Source of the DNA: Rhodobacteraceae bacterium Alg238-R152
GTDB taxonomy: Bacteria; Pseudomonadota; Alphaproteobacteria; Rhodobacterales; Rhodobacteraceae
DNA length: 64,000 nt
Assembly: GCA_900537125.1 (NCBI GenBank)
Contig: UNRJ01000006.1
Coordinates: 310,001-374,000, forward strand
Direction: 5' to 3'
Every line of letters begins with the position of its first letter. The stretch's first letter is position 1. Below the pieces are notes generated by a model. It had not been told where the DNA came from. It did not search any database and saw only the letters and a program-made list of their open reading frames with translations. Both the position numbers and the translations under genes were made by a program. This document shows, in pieces, positions 9,658 through 18,464 of this stretch.

Positions 9658-10110
9658 ATGAGCCTAAACATCTACTTGTCCGGCGAAATTCACACCGACT
9701 GGCGTGAGCAAATCAAAGATGGCGCTGCCGATCTAGATGTCACCTTCAACAGCCCTGTGACCGATCACGCCGCTTCTGATGATTGTGGCGTTGCCATTTT
9801 GGGCGCGGAAGAGAACAAATACTGGCATGACCACAAAGGCGCGATGGTGAACGCCATTCGCACCCGCAAAGGCATTGAAGACGCCGATGTGGTTGTGGTG
9901 CGCTTTGGCGAAAAATACCGCCAATGGAACGCCGCCTTTGACGCGGGCTATGCCGCCGCGCTTGGCAAGTCCATCATTGTGCTGTCGATGCCAGATCAGC
10001 AGCACGCGCTCAAAGAAGTGCATGCCGCGGCCTTGGCTGTGGCAGAAGAACCCGCGCAGGTTGTTGAAATCCTACGCTACGTTCTGACAAGCGAACTGCC
10101 AAACAGCTAA
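9658..10110 (+). CDS. ytoQ: YtoQ family protein
   Basis: A 150-residue protein that I recognise as the YtoQ family from its N-terminus (MSLNIYLSGEIHTDWREQI) and the segment GVAILGAEENKYWHDHKGA. The fold resembles nucleoside 2-deoxyribosyltransferases: a Rossmann-like start, an ADVVVVRFGEKYRQWNAAFDAGYA segment, and a serine-containing IIVLSMPDQQ strand. No activity is established for the family to my knowledge. It stands alone between the methyltransferase and a GMC oxidoreductase, with the ribosome site AAGGATTCCCC. Confidence 0.82.
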   Translation: MSLNIYLSGEIHTDWREQIKDGAADLDVTFNSPVTDHAASDDCGVAILGAEENKYWHDHKGAMVNAIRTRKGIEDADVVVVRFGEKYRQWNAAFDAGYAAALGKSIIVLSMPDQQHALKEVHAAALAVAEEPAQVVEILRYVLTSELPNS

Positions 10111-10203
10111 GTCTGCCGAGCGGTGGCTGCGCGCTTACGTTGCGTTAGCCTTGCTTGGTGAAAACGCCCCCTCCTAGGCTAAGGTTCAGCACAGGAGGGT
10201 GGC

Positions 10204-11808
10204 ATGGAATTTGACTATATCATCGTTGGGGGCGGGTCAGCAGGATGTGTGCTTGCCGCTCGACTGAGCGAAGACATCAACACCAAAGTCTGTTTAGTCG
10301 AAGCGGGCGGCAAAGGCGAAGACATCTTTATTCGCGCGCCGGCCCTAATCGCCGCGATGATTTCTGGGCGCCCAAAAATCAACAACTGGGCGCTCAAGAC
10401 CGTTCCGCAAAAACACCTCAACAACCGACGTGGGTTTCAGCCGCGCGGGAAGGCATTGGGCGGCAGTTCTGCAATCAATGCGATGCTTTATGTGCGTGGC
10501 CACCAGACCGACTACGATGAGTGGGCCACGCTTGGCTGCGACGGATGGGACTGGGAGAGTGTGCTTCCCTACTTCAAGAAGTCGGAAGGCAACCAGCGTG
10601 GTGCGGATGATCTTCACGGCGACGGAGGGGCGTTGCAGGTTGGCGATCAGGCTGAACCACGCGCCATTAACAAAGCATTTATCGCCGCCTGTAACAGCCA
10701 TCAAATTCGAACCAACACGGACTTTAATGGGCCAGAACAGGAAGGCGCGGGGCAGTATCAAGTCACGCAGTTTTACGAAGGTGATCACAAAGGCGAGCGG
10801 TGCTCTGCGGCAGCTGCGTATTTGCGTGATAGCCTGCAACGGCCTAACCTAACGATCTACACGAAGACACAGGCACGTCGCGTCGTGATGACCAAAGGGC
10901 GCGCAACTGGGCTTGAGATCAAACGGAATGGTACGGTCGAATCGATAGGTGCACGCAAAGAGGTCGTGCTTTCCAGCGGGGCATTTGGGTCGCCGCAACT
11001 CTTGTTGCTATCAGGCATTGGGCCTCGTGAAGAAGTCGAAAAACACGGTATTGAGCTGGTACATGACCTGCCTGGAGTGGGGCAAAACCTACAGGATCAT
11101 CTCGACCACATCTTAAGCTATCGCAACAAAAAGAAGGATACTGTTGGCCTTACCCCGTCCGGATTGGCAAAAATGACCAAAGCCGCGCTGAAGTGGCGCA
11201 AGACCGGGACTGGGCTCTTTGCATCACCTTTTGCCGAGAGCGGCGCCTTTTTCAAAACCGATCCCAGCGTGGAGCGCCCCGATATTCAGCTGCACTTTGT
11301 AGTCGGGATCGTGGACGACCATAACCGCAAAATGCATATGCCTTATGGCTATAGCTGTCATGTCTGTGTTTTGCGCCCGCACAGCCGGGGCTCAGTGACG
11401 TTGTACTCAGCTGATCCATCCAAACCACCCAAGATTGATCCAAACTTCCTTGGAGATGAGCGCGACCTTCACCTATTGAAAAAAGCCGTAAAAACACTCG
11501 ACAGCATTATGGAAGACAGCGCGCTCGAAGGCTGGCGTGGCAAGCGATATTACGCACATGATGGGTCTGATGCAGCTTGGGAGGCCGACATTCGCGCCCG
11601 TGCTGATACAATCTACCATCCTGTGGGAACCTGCAAAATGGGAACCGATGACATGGCGGTGGTGGACACTCAGTGTCGTGTCCATGGGATTGAAGGTCTA
11701 CGTGTGGTGGATGCCTCCGTTATGCCCAGGTTGGTGGGCGGCAACACAAATGCACCGACAATTATGATTGGTGAAAAAATTGCGGATACAATTTGTTCCG
11801 GCGCTTAG
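10204..11808 (+). CDS. GMC family FAD-dependent oxidoreductase (choline dehydrogenase-like)
   Basis: A 534-residue flavoenzyme of the glucose-methanol-choline family. The N-terminal dinucleotide fold is [23 protein letters not shown] signature 1 is at [19 protein letters not shown] and signature 2 at [20 protein letters not shown]. The C-terminus carries the catalytic His region ([10 protein letters not shown]) and [16 protein letters not shown]. It oxidises an alcohol, but choline itself is not proven because betB and betI neighbours are absent. The ribosome site AGGAGGG is strong. A second GMC paralogue lies at 18465-20048. Confidence 0.93.
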   Translation: MEFDYIIVGGGSAGCVLAARLSEDINTKVCLVEAGGKGEDIFIRAPALIAAMISGRPKINNWALKTVPQKHLNNRRGFQPRGKALGGSSAINAMLYVRGHQTDYDEWATLGCDGWDWESVLPYFKKSEGNQRGADDLHGDGGALQVGDQAEPRAINKAFIAACNSHQIRTNTDFNGPEQEGAGQYQVTQFYEGDHKGERCSAAAAYLRDSLQRPNLTIYTKTQARRVVMTKGRATGLEIKRNGTVESIGARKEVVLSSGAFGSPQLLLLSGIGPREEVEKHGIELVHDLPGVGQNLQDHLDHILSYRNKKKDTVGLTPSGLAKMTKAALKWRKTGTGLFASPFAESGAFFKTDPSVERPDIQLHFVVGIVDDHNRKMHMPYGYSCHVCVLRPHSRGSVTLYSADPSKPPKIDPNFLGDERDLHLLKKAVKTLDSIMEDSALEGWRGKRYYAHDGSDAAWEADIRARADTIYHPVGTCKMGTDDMAVVDTQCRVHGIEGLRVVDASVMPRLVGGNTNAPTIMIGEKIADTICSGA

Positions 11809-11812
11809 AAGA

Positions 11813-11832
11813 TGGGGAGCCGAAGCTCCCCA
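11813..11832. terminator. Bidirectional hairpin terminator
   Basis: A perfect 8-base-pair stem (TGGGGAGC, CGAA loop, GCTCCCCA) fills the 31-base gap between two convergent genes. T-rich bases follow on both strands, though neither is a long run. Confidence 0.6.
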
Positions 11833-11839
11833 CTTTACA

Positions 11840-12544
11840 TTACTCTGGAAGTGATGGGGTGCTCAGCCCGACCTGCACCGCTGGTCGCTCCAGGAACCGC
11901 GCAAGATAGGCGTTCACATTGGGGTAATTCCCCCAGCCGACCGCGTCCTTTGCTCCGTAGTAATCAAGCGCTCGCAACCAAGGCGCCGTTGCGATATCGG
12001 CAATCGAATAGCTCCCGGTGATCCAATCACGCCCTTCCAGCTGTTTTTCCAGCACAGCCAACAGTCGCTTGGCCTCATTCTGATAGCGTTCACGTGGGCG
12101 GGGGTCTTCGATTTCGGCACCGGCGAACTTTGTGAAGAACCCCAGTTGCCCAAACATTGGGCCAACACCAGCCATTTGGAACATCACCCATTGGATGGCC
12201 TCGTATTTCTCAGCTGGGGTATCACCGCTCAGCTTCCCTGACTTCTCTGCGAGATAGATCAAGATCGCGCCACTCTCAAAGAGGCTCAATGGGTGTCCGT
12301 CCGGACCATTGGGGTCGATGATGGCGGGTATTTTGTTGTTTGGATTTAGCGCCAAAAACTCCGGGCTTTTGACGTCCGCATCACTCAAGGTGACCAAATG
12401 TGCCTCATAAGGAAGACCAATTTCCTCCAGCATGATTGACACCTTCACACCGTTTGGCGTTGGGAACGCATAAAGCTGCAAAGCACTTGGGTCATTTGCC
12501 GCCCAGCGGCTGTTGATCGGGTGGTCCGTGACAGTTGTCATCAT
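11840..12544 (-). CDS. Glutathione S-transferase, Nu-class-like (YfcG-type)
   Basis: A 234-residue glutathione transferase. The thioredoxin-like N-terminal domain carries LYAFPTPNGVKVSIMLEEIGL, NPNNKIPAIIDP (cis-Pro) and LFESGAILIYLAEK. The all-helical C-terminal domain includes YSIADIATAPWLRALDYYG. The TPNGVK motif is shared with the E. coli YfcG and YghU disulfide-bond oxidoreductases, so a glutathione-dependent reductase role is likely. ATG codons at 12544 and 12541 are both possible behind AGGAGAGAA. A second, longer member lies at 20865-21737. Confidence 0.9.
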   Translation of the reverse strand: MMTTVTDHPINSRWAANDPSALQLYAFPTPNGVKVSIMLEEIGLPYEAHLVTLSDADVKSPEFLALNPNNKIPAIIDPNGPDGHPLSLFESGAILIYLAEKSGKLSGDTPAEKYEAIQWVMFQMAGVGPMFGQLGFFTKFAGAEIEDPRPRERYQNEAKRLLAVLEKQLEGRDWITGSYSIADIATAPWLRALDYYGAKDAVGWGNYPNVNAYLARFLERPAVQVGLSTPSLPE

Positions 12545-12697
12545 TTCTCTCCTGTTGCGCGTTGGGGGATAGATAGGGGCTTTTTCCCATCACGCCACCG
12601 CGCTATTCGTGCAAATCAGAGCATATGCCTGTGCATTCATGCAGAGGTGGCTCATCAAAAAACGCCCCAAAAGGGCACGTTATTCGGGGGAAGTCCG

Positions 12698-13504
12698 TTG
12701 GAATCCATTGTAGAACAGGCGCAGGGCTTTGGCCCCTTGCTGATCACCGCAGCCAAAGCTTTGGTGGTATTGATTATCGGCTGGATGGTCGCTGGTGCGA
12801 TCAGCCGCATGGTGCGTAATCGTGTAAACAACACACCAGAAATTGACGCAACGCTTGGCAATTTTGCCGCCAGCATCGTGCGCTGGGTCATCCTGCTGAT
12901 GGTGCTGGTTGCCATCTTGGGTATTTTTGGCATTGAAGCCACGTCGCTTGTCGCAATGATGGGCGCAGCGACATTGGCCATTGGTCTCGCGTTGCAAGGC
13001 ACGCTCGCAGATCTGGCAGCCGGTTTTATGCTCATTCTGTTCCGTCCTTACAAAATTGGGCAATACGTAGATGTAGGCGGCACCTCTGGCACGGTTGTCG
13101 ACCTGAACCTGTTTGTGACCGAATTGGTCACGCCTGACAATGTTCAGATCATCATCCCAAATGGTCAGGCCTGGGGTTCCGTCATCACCAATTTCTCGGC
13201 ACATGAGACCCGCCGCGTGGATGTGGTGTTTGGCATTGACTACGGTGACGACGCCGAAAAGGCCAAGCAGATCATTCTGGACACAGCCAACGCCGATGAG
13301 CGTGTGCTGAAAGACCCGGAAGCTTGGGCACGCGTGACCAACCTGGGCGACAGCTCGGTGGACATCACCATGCGCGTTTGGTGTGACGCAGCCGATTTCT
13401 GGGAACTGAAGTTTGGCCTGACGCAGGCAATCAAAGAAGCCTTCGACAAAGACGGTATTTCGATACCATACCCACACACCGTGGAAATCAAGCGCGAAGC
13501 CTAA
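12698..13504 (+). CDS. mscS: Small-conductance mechanosensitive channel (MscS family)
   Basis: A 268-residue inner-membrane channel that releases solutes on osmotic downshock. There are three hydrophobic helices (LITAAKALVVLIIGWMVAG, WVILLMVLVAILGIF, and the pore helix MGAATLAIGLALQGTLADL with the Gly/Ala packing pattern). The beta and C-terminal vestibule domains follow (FRPYKIGQYVDVGGTSGTV, IIIPNGQAWGSVITNFS). The open frame begins upstream, but the TTG at 12698, behind GGGGGAAGT, gives the usual length near 270 and is preferred. A strong terminator follows. Confidence 0.92.
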   Translation: MESIVEQAQGFGPLLITAAKALVVLIIGWMVAGAISRMVRNRVNNTPEIDATLGNFAASIVRWVILLMVLVAILGIFGIEATSLVAMMGAATLAIGLALQGTLADLAAGFMLILFRPYKIGQYVDVGGTSGTVVDLNLFVTELVTPDNVQIIIPNGQAWGSVITNFSAHETRRVDVVFGIDYGDDAEKAKQIILDTANADERVLKDPEAWARVTNLGDSSVDITMRVWCDAADFWELKFGLTQAIKEAFDKDGISIPYPHTVEIKREA

Positions 13505-13517
13505 GGTTTCAGAAAAC

Positions 13518-13548
13518 GAAAAGGGCGGCCATCCAGCCGCCTTTTTTT
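13518..13548 (+). terminator. Intrinsic terminator after mscS
   Basis: The hairpin arms GGGCGGC and GCCGCC are followed by a run of seven T, starting about 20 bases after the mscS stop. It is placed between convergent genes and also has A residues on the 5' side, so it may work in both directions. Confidence 0.88.
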
Positions 13549-13555
13549 GATTATC

Positions 13556-13837
13556 CTACATAAGGATAATATTGGATGTGCCAGAACCTTCACGCAGCGC
13601 ATGAACTTCAGCAAGCTCCGGATCATTGATCCAAGCCTTCGCAGCTTCACGATCCGGAAACGTGACAATTACCGCCACACTTGGGGCCGCTGCACTCCCT
13701 TCAATGACCTCCGGAGCTTTGGAAACCTCCAGCGGAGCACCACCGTGTTTTTTCAACGCGCCTCCGGCTTTTTCGCGATACGCGGCAAAGCTGTCTGTAT
13801 TGGTGATTGTCAAATTTACAAATGCATACGCGGTCAT
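13556..13837 (-). CDS. DUF1330 domain-containing protein
   Basis: A 93-residue single-domain protein of the DUF1330 family, a dimeric alpha/beta ferredoxin-like (monooxygenase-type) fold. Visible family features are FAAYREKAGGALKKHGG, a central strand SVAVIVTFPDREAAKAW, and PELAEVHALREGSG with an Arg/Glu pair near the C-terminus. Biochemical function is unknown. The gene is divergent from a LysR regulator with 96 bases between the starts, so it is a likely target. Confidence 0.88.
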   Translation of the reverse strand: MTAYAFVNLTITNTDSFAAYREKAGGALKKHGGAPLEVSKAPEVIEGSAAAPSVAVIVTFPDREAAKAWINDPELAEVHALREGSGTSNIILM

Positions 13838-13847
13838 GTTGGTCTCC

Positions 13848-13865
13848 TTAGCGTGTGTCCGCTAA
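13848..13865. promoter_or_regulatory. Candidate operator between DUF1330 and LysR genes
   Basis: The inverted repeat TTAGCG-N6-CGCTAA has perfect 6-base arms and lies 11 bases upstream of the DUF1330 start, within the divergent spacer. It could be the binding site of the adjacent LysR protein. Found by eye. Confidence 0.35.
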
Positions 13866-13933
13866 AATTACGATCCACAGCCTGAGAGAAAACGATCATT
13901 GCTGCACACCGCTTGTGCAAATATGGTCACCCT

Positions 13934-14809
13934 ATGCTGAACTGGGATGATCTAAAGTTTGTGTTGGAAACAGCTCGACATGGCGGAACCAGTGGTGCTG
14001 CCCGCGCGTTAGGTGTGAACCACGCCACCGTGGCACGGCGCATTACGTCTGCGGAGGCCTCCCTTGGAACGCGGTTGTTCGACCGTTTGGCCAGTGGGTA
14101 CGTGCCTACAGAGGCCGGTTTGGAAGCTGTGCGCACTGCGGAAGCGATGTCAGATCTGGAGCGCGGACTGGATCGGCAGATTGCATCCCGCGACACAACG
14201 ATCAGTGGCCCTTTGAAAATCACAGCCTCGGAGTTGATCATTGAGCGAGTGCTTGCTTGCATCGTGGCGGATTTTGTCACCACTTACCCTGAAATTGAAT
14301 TGTCACTGGTCGCCACAAACGACACGCTGAACCTGGCGCGACGCGAAGCAGACGTGGCAATCCGGTTTGCCAAAACGCCGCCGGAGACGTTGGTGGGTAG
14401 AAGGCTGTTTGACCTCAAGGGAGCCGTTTACGCCAGCCGAGATTTGGTGGACCGTGATGTGGGCGGATCTGCCCCGCTAGATTGGGTCCGCTTTGCCCAT
14501 TGGCCGGGTCCGCCTGCCGAAATCAAAGCTGTGCGTCCAAATCTAAACACGCGCCTGACAGTTGACGACATGAGTGCCGCTATTGGCGCCGCTCGGGTCG
14601 GCATAGGCGCCACAAGGATGGCTTGTTTTTTGGGGGATACTGACCCGCTTTTGGCACGCGTGCCGGGTCTGCCACTGTTTACGCAGGCGCCGCTGTGGAT
14701 TTTGACCCACGCCGACTTACGACGCGTACCGCGCGTGCGGGCTTTCACAGAGTTTGCCGCAGCGCGACTAAAAGCGCTGCAGCCTCTATTTGAGGGCAAA
14801 ACCCCTTAA
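13934..14809 (+). CDS. LysR family transcriptional regulator
   Basis: A 291-residue regulator with an N-terminal winged helix (MLNWDDLKFVLETARHGGTS, GVNHATVARRITSAEASLGT) and a ligand-binding domain (ETLVGRRLFDLKGAVYASRDL). The ATG at 13934 gives the usual LysR N-terminus; the 7-codon upstream extension is not needed. It faces away from the DUF1330 gene and ends in a 4-base overlap with the convergent alanine dehydrogenase gene. Effector unknown. Confidence 0.91.
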   Translation: MLNWDDLKFVLETARHGGTSGAARALGVNHATVARRITSAEASLGTRLFDRLASGYVPTEAGLEAVRTAEAMSDLERGLDRQIASRDTTISGPLKITASELIIERVLACIVADFVTTYPEIELSLVATNDTLNLARREADVAIRFAKTPPETLVGRRLFDLKGAVYASRDLVDRDVGGSAPLDWVRFAHWPGPPAEIKAVRPNLNTRLTVDDMSAAIGAARVGIGATRMACFLGDTDPLLARVPGLPLFTQAPLWILTHADLRRVPRVRAFTEFAAARLKALQPLFEGKTP

Positions 14810-15924
14810 GATTTCAACGCCAAAGACGGCGAAATCACATCGATGCCCAGTGCCTTGCCAACTGCGTAATAGGTCAACTGACCTGCATGCACGTTTAGGC
14901 CGTTCAGCAAGTGTGGATCATCTTCGCAGGCCTGCTTCCAACCCTTGTTGGCCAGGTTGAGCAAGAACGGTAGTGTCGCATTGCCCAGCGCCTGTGTGGA
15001 GGTGCGCGCAACCGCACCCGGCATGTTGGCCACACAGTAGTGCATGATGCCGTCAACTTCGTAAATCGGATCTGCGTGCGTCGTGGCACGGGAGGTCTCA
15101 AAACACCCGCCCTGGTCAATCGCAACGTCTACCAGCACCGCACCAGGTTTCATTTCAGAAAGCTGCGCACGTGACACCAATTTGGGCGCTGCGGCACCGG
15201 GGATCAGAACCGCGCCAATCACCATATCAGCCTCACGCACCAGATCAGAAGTCGCACCGGCGGTGGAATACTGGTTCTTAAAAGTGCCGCCGTAAACGTC
15301 GTCCAGATACCGCAAACGCGGCAAGGAACGATCCAGAACCGTGACATCAGCTCCCATACCAGCGGCGATTTTAGCCGCGTGTGTACCTACCACACCGCCG
15401 CCGATCACAACAACTTTGGCCGGCGCCACGCCGGGCACGCCACCCATCAGAACGCCGCGGCCACCATTGGCTTTTTGCAAGGTATAGGCCCCTACTTGCG
15501 GCGCGAGACGACCGGCGACTTCAGACATTGGTGCAAGAAGTGGCAGCCCACCGCGATCATCAGTCACGGTTTCATACGCAATCGCCGTACATCCGCTTTC
15601 CAGTAGATCGACGGTTTGCTCTGGATCCGGTGCCAGATGCAGGTACGTGAACAGCAGCTGGCCTTCGCGCAGCATCTTGCGCTCAACCGCCTGAGGTTCT
15701 TTCACCTTCACGATCAGGTCGGCTTGGGCAAAGACCTCTTCCGCTGTGCCGATCATTTTGGCACCAGAGGTAACATAGTCCTCATCTGTGAAGCCTGCGC
15801 CAACACCGGCACCAGCCTGGATCAGCACCTCGTGGCCGTGATTAACAGCCTCGCGGGCGGCATCTGGCGTCATACCAACGCGAAACTCTTGGGGTTTGAT
15901 CTCTGTGGGGCATCCGATTTTCAT
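14806..15924 (-). CDS. ald: Alanine dehydrogenase
   Basis: A 372-residue NAD-dependent enzyme that interconverts L-alanine with pyruvate and ammonia. The N-terminus [20 protein letters not shown] is diagnostic. The substrate-binding region includes KVKEPQ and [12 protein letters not shown], with the catalytic His in YLHLA. The NAD-binding fold is [25 protein letters not shown], and [13 protein letters not shown] carries the catalytic Asp. Length matches the family. An Lrp-type regulator is transcribed divergently 137 bases away, a common pairing in which the regulator responds to an amino acid and controls ald. The spacer holds an imperfect dyad, CCTAG-N7-TTAGG, at 15944-15960. Confidence 0.96.
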   Translation of the reverse strand: MKIGCPTEIKPQEFRVGMTPDAAREAVNHGHEVLIQAGAGVGAGFTDEDYVTSGAKMIGTAEEVFAQADLIVKVKEPQAVERKMLREGQLLFTYLHLAPDPEQTVDLLESGCTAIAYETVTDDRGGLPLLAPMSEVAGRLAPQVGAYTLQKANGGRGVLMGGVPGVAPAKVVVIGGGVVGTHAAKIAAGMGADVTVLDRSLPRLRYLDDVYGGTFKNQYSTAGATSDLVREADMVIGAVLIPGAAAPKLVSRAQLSEMKPGAVLVDVAIDQGGCFETSRATTHADPIYEVDGIMHYCVANMPGAVARTSTQALGNATLPFLLNLANKGWKQACEDDPHLLNGLNVHAGQLTYYAVGKALGIDVISPSLALKS

Positions 15925-16061
15925 GCGCCGTCTCCAAATTGAACCTAGGATTAACTTAGGAACCTCCGCCCAGAAGTTGCTTGGAAATTAGGCAGTTTAA
16001 AAACTTGCGAATGCAAGAACCCTCGAATATTGAGCGTAAACACGCAAGGAACTTTCGCCAT

Positions 16062-16520
16062 ATGTCACTTGATCAAACGGATCGTCGGATTCTCACAGTC
16101 TTGCAAAAGCAAGGGCGCATTTCTAATGCTGAACTTGCAGATCGCGTAAACCTGTCTCAATCCGCCTGTCACCGCCGTGTGCATCGGTTGGAGAAAGATG
16201 GCTATATCAAAGACTATGTCGCACTTTTGGATCCGCGTAAGCTGAACGTCCCAACAACTGTGTTTGTCGAGATCACGCTCTCTGGTCAAGCTGACGAAGT
16301 GTTGGATGCGTTTGAGAAAGCCGTGGCGCGAATTCCCGATGTTTTAGAGTGTCACCTTATGGCCGGAACCGCCGATTACATACTCAAAGTGGTGGCCGAA
16401 AACACGGACGATTTCGCTCGCATTCACCGCCAGCACCTGGCGCGATTGCCCGGTGTCGCGCAGATGCAATCGAGTTTTGCCTTGAGGACGGTGTTTAAAA
16501 CCACCGCGCTACCCGTTTAA
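16062..16520 (+). CDS. Lrp/AsnC family transcriptional regulator
   Basis: A 152-residue regulator. The N-terminal helix-turn-helix is LDQTDRRILTVLQKQGRISN, then NLSQSACHRRVHRLEKDGYI; the C-terminal RAM/AsnC effector domain follows (VFVEITLSGQ, LECHLMAGTADYILKVVAEN). The ATG at 16062 gives the family N-terminus; the 27-codon upstream open frame is probably leader. Being divergent from ald suggests it is an AldR- or PutR-like regulator of alanine catabolism. Confidence 0.92.
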   Translation: MSLDQTDRRILTVLQKQGRISNAELADRVNLSQSACHRRVHRLEKDGYIKDYVALLDPRKLNVPTTVFVEITLSGQADEVLDAFEKAVARIPDVLECHLMAGTADYILKVVAENTDDFARIHRQHLARLPGVAQMQSSFALRTVFKTTALPV

Positions 16521-16532
16521 TTTTACAAACCC

Positions 16533-16559
16533 TGTCACAAACCTGCCTGCCGTTTCGTC
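16533..16559 (+). promoter_or_regulatory. Candidate ECF41 sigma-factor promoter
   Basis: TGTCACA (16533-16539), a 16-base spacer and CGTC (16556-16559) lie 28 bases before the first gene of the operon that ends with the ECF41-type sigma factor. This matches, from memory, the TGTCACA/CGTC promoter pair described for ECF41 sigma factors. It would place the transcription start just before the ribosome site AAGGAGA and make the operon self-activating. Confidence 0.75.
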
Positions 16560-16587
16560 TCCTATAAAACACCAAGGAGACCAAACC

Positions 16588-16977
16588 ATGAGCAAACCCC
16601 TCTTATACGGGCTATCCGCCTACTTTCTAACCAACGCGGCCCTCATGTGGGCCGCCCCGCAATTTTGGTATGACACCGTGCCCGGTGTGATGCAGACCGG
16701 CGGTTACAATAGCCACTTTATTCGTGACGTGGCGCTGGCATTTATTGTCTCTGCCGCCGCGCTCGCCTGCGGCGCACGTTTGCGAGATTCCAGGCTAGCG
16801 CTTTTTGGCGCGGCCTGGCCAGGGCTCCATGCCACTTTCCACATCTGGATTTGGATCGTTCATCGCGACACCGCATTCGATCTGATTGCGCTAACCAACT
16901 TTCTGGGAATTCAGCTGCCCGCCTGGGCTGCACTCACTGCCGCCACACATCTGAAAACCGTCGAGGTATCCGCATGA
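16588..16977 (+). CDS. Four-helix membrane protein in ECF41 operon
   Basis: A 129-residue, very hydrophobic protein with about four membrane helices: LLYGLSAYFLTNAALMWA, DVALAFIVSAAALACGA, ALFGAAWPGLHATFHIWIWIV, and LTNFLGIQLPAWAALTAAT. A conserved-looking HATFHIWIWIVHRD segment holds three His residues that could bind a metal or heme, though this is speculation. It is the first gene of a three-gene operon; its TGA stop overlaps the ATG of the next gene (ATGA). The ribosome site is CAAGGAGACC. Family not recognised with certainty. Confidence 0.75.
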   Translation: MSKPLLYGLSAYFLTNAALMWAAPQFWYDTVPGVMQTGGYNSHFIRDVALAFIVSAAALACGARLRDSRLALFGAAWPGLHATFHIWIWIVHRDTAFDLIALTNFLGIQLPAWAALTAATHLKTVEVSA

Positions 16978-17510
16978 TCCGATCTCTCCTGCAGTCCGGC
17001 ACCCGCAGTTTTGGCAAGAAATATGGCTATGACGTCTCCTATATGCATGAGGTGATTGATGCCTCTACCAAAGCAGGCCTCGCGCTCACTCTTCTGCCGA
17101 TGTTGACGCAATACAAAGGCCCCGTAAAGGCGCGCGCGGTCTGGGCCGGAGCGCTGCTTGCGTCTACTCTCGATGGAGATTGCGGGCCTTGTGGTCAGTT
17201 GGTGGTGTCTTTCGCGTTGGAAGAAGGTGTCAACGGGAATGAATTGCTCGCAGCCATCGAAGGACGGTATGATGACGCGGCTGACGTTGGATTGGGCTTT
17301 CAGTTTGCGCGGCATGCCATTTCCGGCTCTTATGATACCAACACATTTGGAGAAACCATTCGCGAACGCTTTGGGGATCAGGCAGTCATTGCGGCCAGCT
17401 TTGCGGCTGGTTCTGGTCGCTTCTATCCTGTTTTCAAACGTGGATTGGGTGAGGGTCACGCGTGTCAGCAACTGACCGTGAATGGGCGGATCGGTAAGGT
17501 GGCTGTCTGA
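16974..17510 (+). CDS. AhpD-like / carboxymuconolactone decarboxylase-like protein
   Basis: A 178-residue helical protein with a Cys-x-x-Cys pair (DGDCGPCGQLVV, Cys70 and Cys73) like the redox pair of AhpD-type alkylhydroperoxidase proteins. The His that usually follows three residues after the second Cys in AhpD is absent (Gly-Gln-Leu-Val-Val instead), so peroxidase chemistry may be altered. The start ATG at 16974 overlaps the previous stop. Carboxymuconolactone-decarboxylase-like genes are the classic partners of ECF41 sigma factors, which follow here, so this is probably the redox partner of that system. Confidence 0.72.
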   Translation: MIRSLLQSGTRSFGKKYGYDVSYMHEVIDASTKAGLALTLLPMLTQYKGPVKARAVWAGALLASTLDGDCGPCGQLVVSFALEEGVNGNELLAAIEGRYDDAADVGLGFQFARHAISGSYDTNTFGETIRERFGDQAVIAASFAAGSGRFYPVFKRGLGEGHACQQLTVNGRIGKVAV

Positions 17511-17511
17511 C

Positions 17512-18399
17512 ATGTTGCAAGAAACACAACTGTTTGAAACGGAACGGCCGGCTCTGCTGTCGATCTCTTATCGTATGTTGGGAGAACGCAGCGCCGCAGA
17601 AGACGTGGTTCAAGAAGTGTGGCTTCGGTTCACCACTGCAGACCCCGGAAAGATTGAGCATCCGCGGGCTTGGTTGCGCCGTGTCGCCACCAACATCGCA
17701 ATCGACACTCTGAGATCGGCACGCGCACGACGTGAAAGCTACGTCGGCCCATGGTTGCCTGAACCTTTGATTGCTGATCACAACCCCTCCACCGAAGATC
17801 ACTTCGTTATGGCACAAGAATGTGAGTTGGCATTGTTGTGGGCAATGGAACGGCTTGCACCCACGGAACGTGCAGCTTTTATCCTGCGGGAAGCGTTTGA
17901 TGCCGATTACGCAGACATCGCTGAAACGTTGGGGAAATCGGAAGCCTCATGTCGCCAAATGGTAAGCCGTGCCCACAAACGGCTGCAGGCCAGTGGTCCG
18001 CGATTTGACATCACGCGTGAAGAAGCTGCGGAGGCGCTTGAACGCTTTTTCTTTGCCGCCACCCAGAATCATGACGTTGCCCTTAGAATGCTCGCGAGTG
18101 ACGCGATTGCTATTTCTGACGGCGGCGGCAAAGCCTCTGCTGCGTTCCGTACACTACACGGGCCAGACGAAATTATGCAGGTTCTTACGTCTGTTTTGGA
18201 ACGGGACCGAGCGCTGAAGGGGATACGTCACGAGCTGGTAAAGGCCAACGGCCTTCCTGCTCTTGCCCGCTATCACAACACTGTCCTGGACACGCTCACA
18301 ACATTACTCCCCGACCGCAATGGTGCCATTCAATGGATTTACATCATGCGGAACCCTGACAAATTACATCAACAAGCTGCTGCAAATTCAATTGTCTGA
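17512..18399 (+). CDS. sigJ: ECF41-type RNA polymerase sigma factor with SnoaL-like C-terminal domain
   Basis: A 295-residue sigma factor, longer than ordinary ECF factors because of a fused regulatory domain. Region 2 spans about residues 8-75 (SAAEDVVQEVWLRF, HPRAWLRRVATNIAID) and region 4 about 105-160 (LAPTERAAFILREAFD, helix-turn-helix GKSEASCRQMVSRAHKRL). The linker has WLPEPL (81-86). The C-terminal SnoaL/NTF2-like domain has DGGGK (203-207) and ends with NPDKL (281-285). These three motifs are characteristic of ECF41. There is no separate anti-sigma gene, as expected, because the fused domain does the regulating. It starts one base after the preceding stop. Confidence 0.92.
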   Translation: MLQETQLFETERPALLSISYRMLGERSAAEDVVQEVWLRFTTADPGKIEHPRAWLRRVATNIAIDTLRSARARRESYVGPWLPEPLIADHNPSTEDHFVMAQECELALLWAMERLAPTERAAFILREAFDADYADIAETLGKSEASCRQMVSRAHKRLQASGPRFDITREEAAEALERFFFAATQNHDVALRMLASDAIAISDGGGKASAAFRTLHGPDEIMQVLTSVLERDRALKGIRHELVKANGLPALARYHNTVLDTLTTLLPDRNGAIQWIYIMRNPDKLHQQAAANSIV

Positions 18400-18464
18400 C
18401 AAATGTGTTTGACACGGTCGCATCTTCGACGTTTCCTCTTCTTCGGAGTGAGGGGAAGATTGCA

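Noticed and set aside
10204..11808. Calling this GMC enzyme betA (choline dehydrogenase)
   Set aside because: There are no betB, betI or betC neighbours, and GMC substrate cannot be read from the motifs alone.
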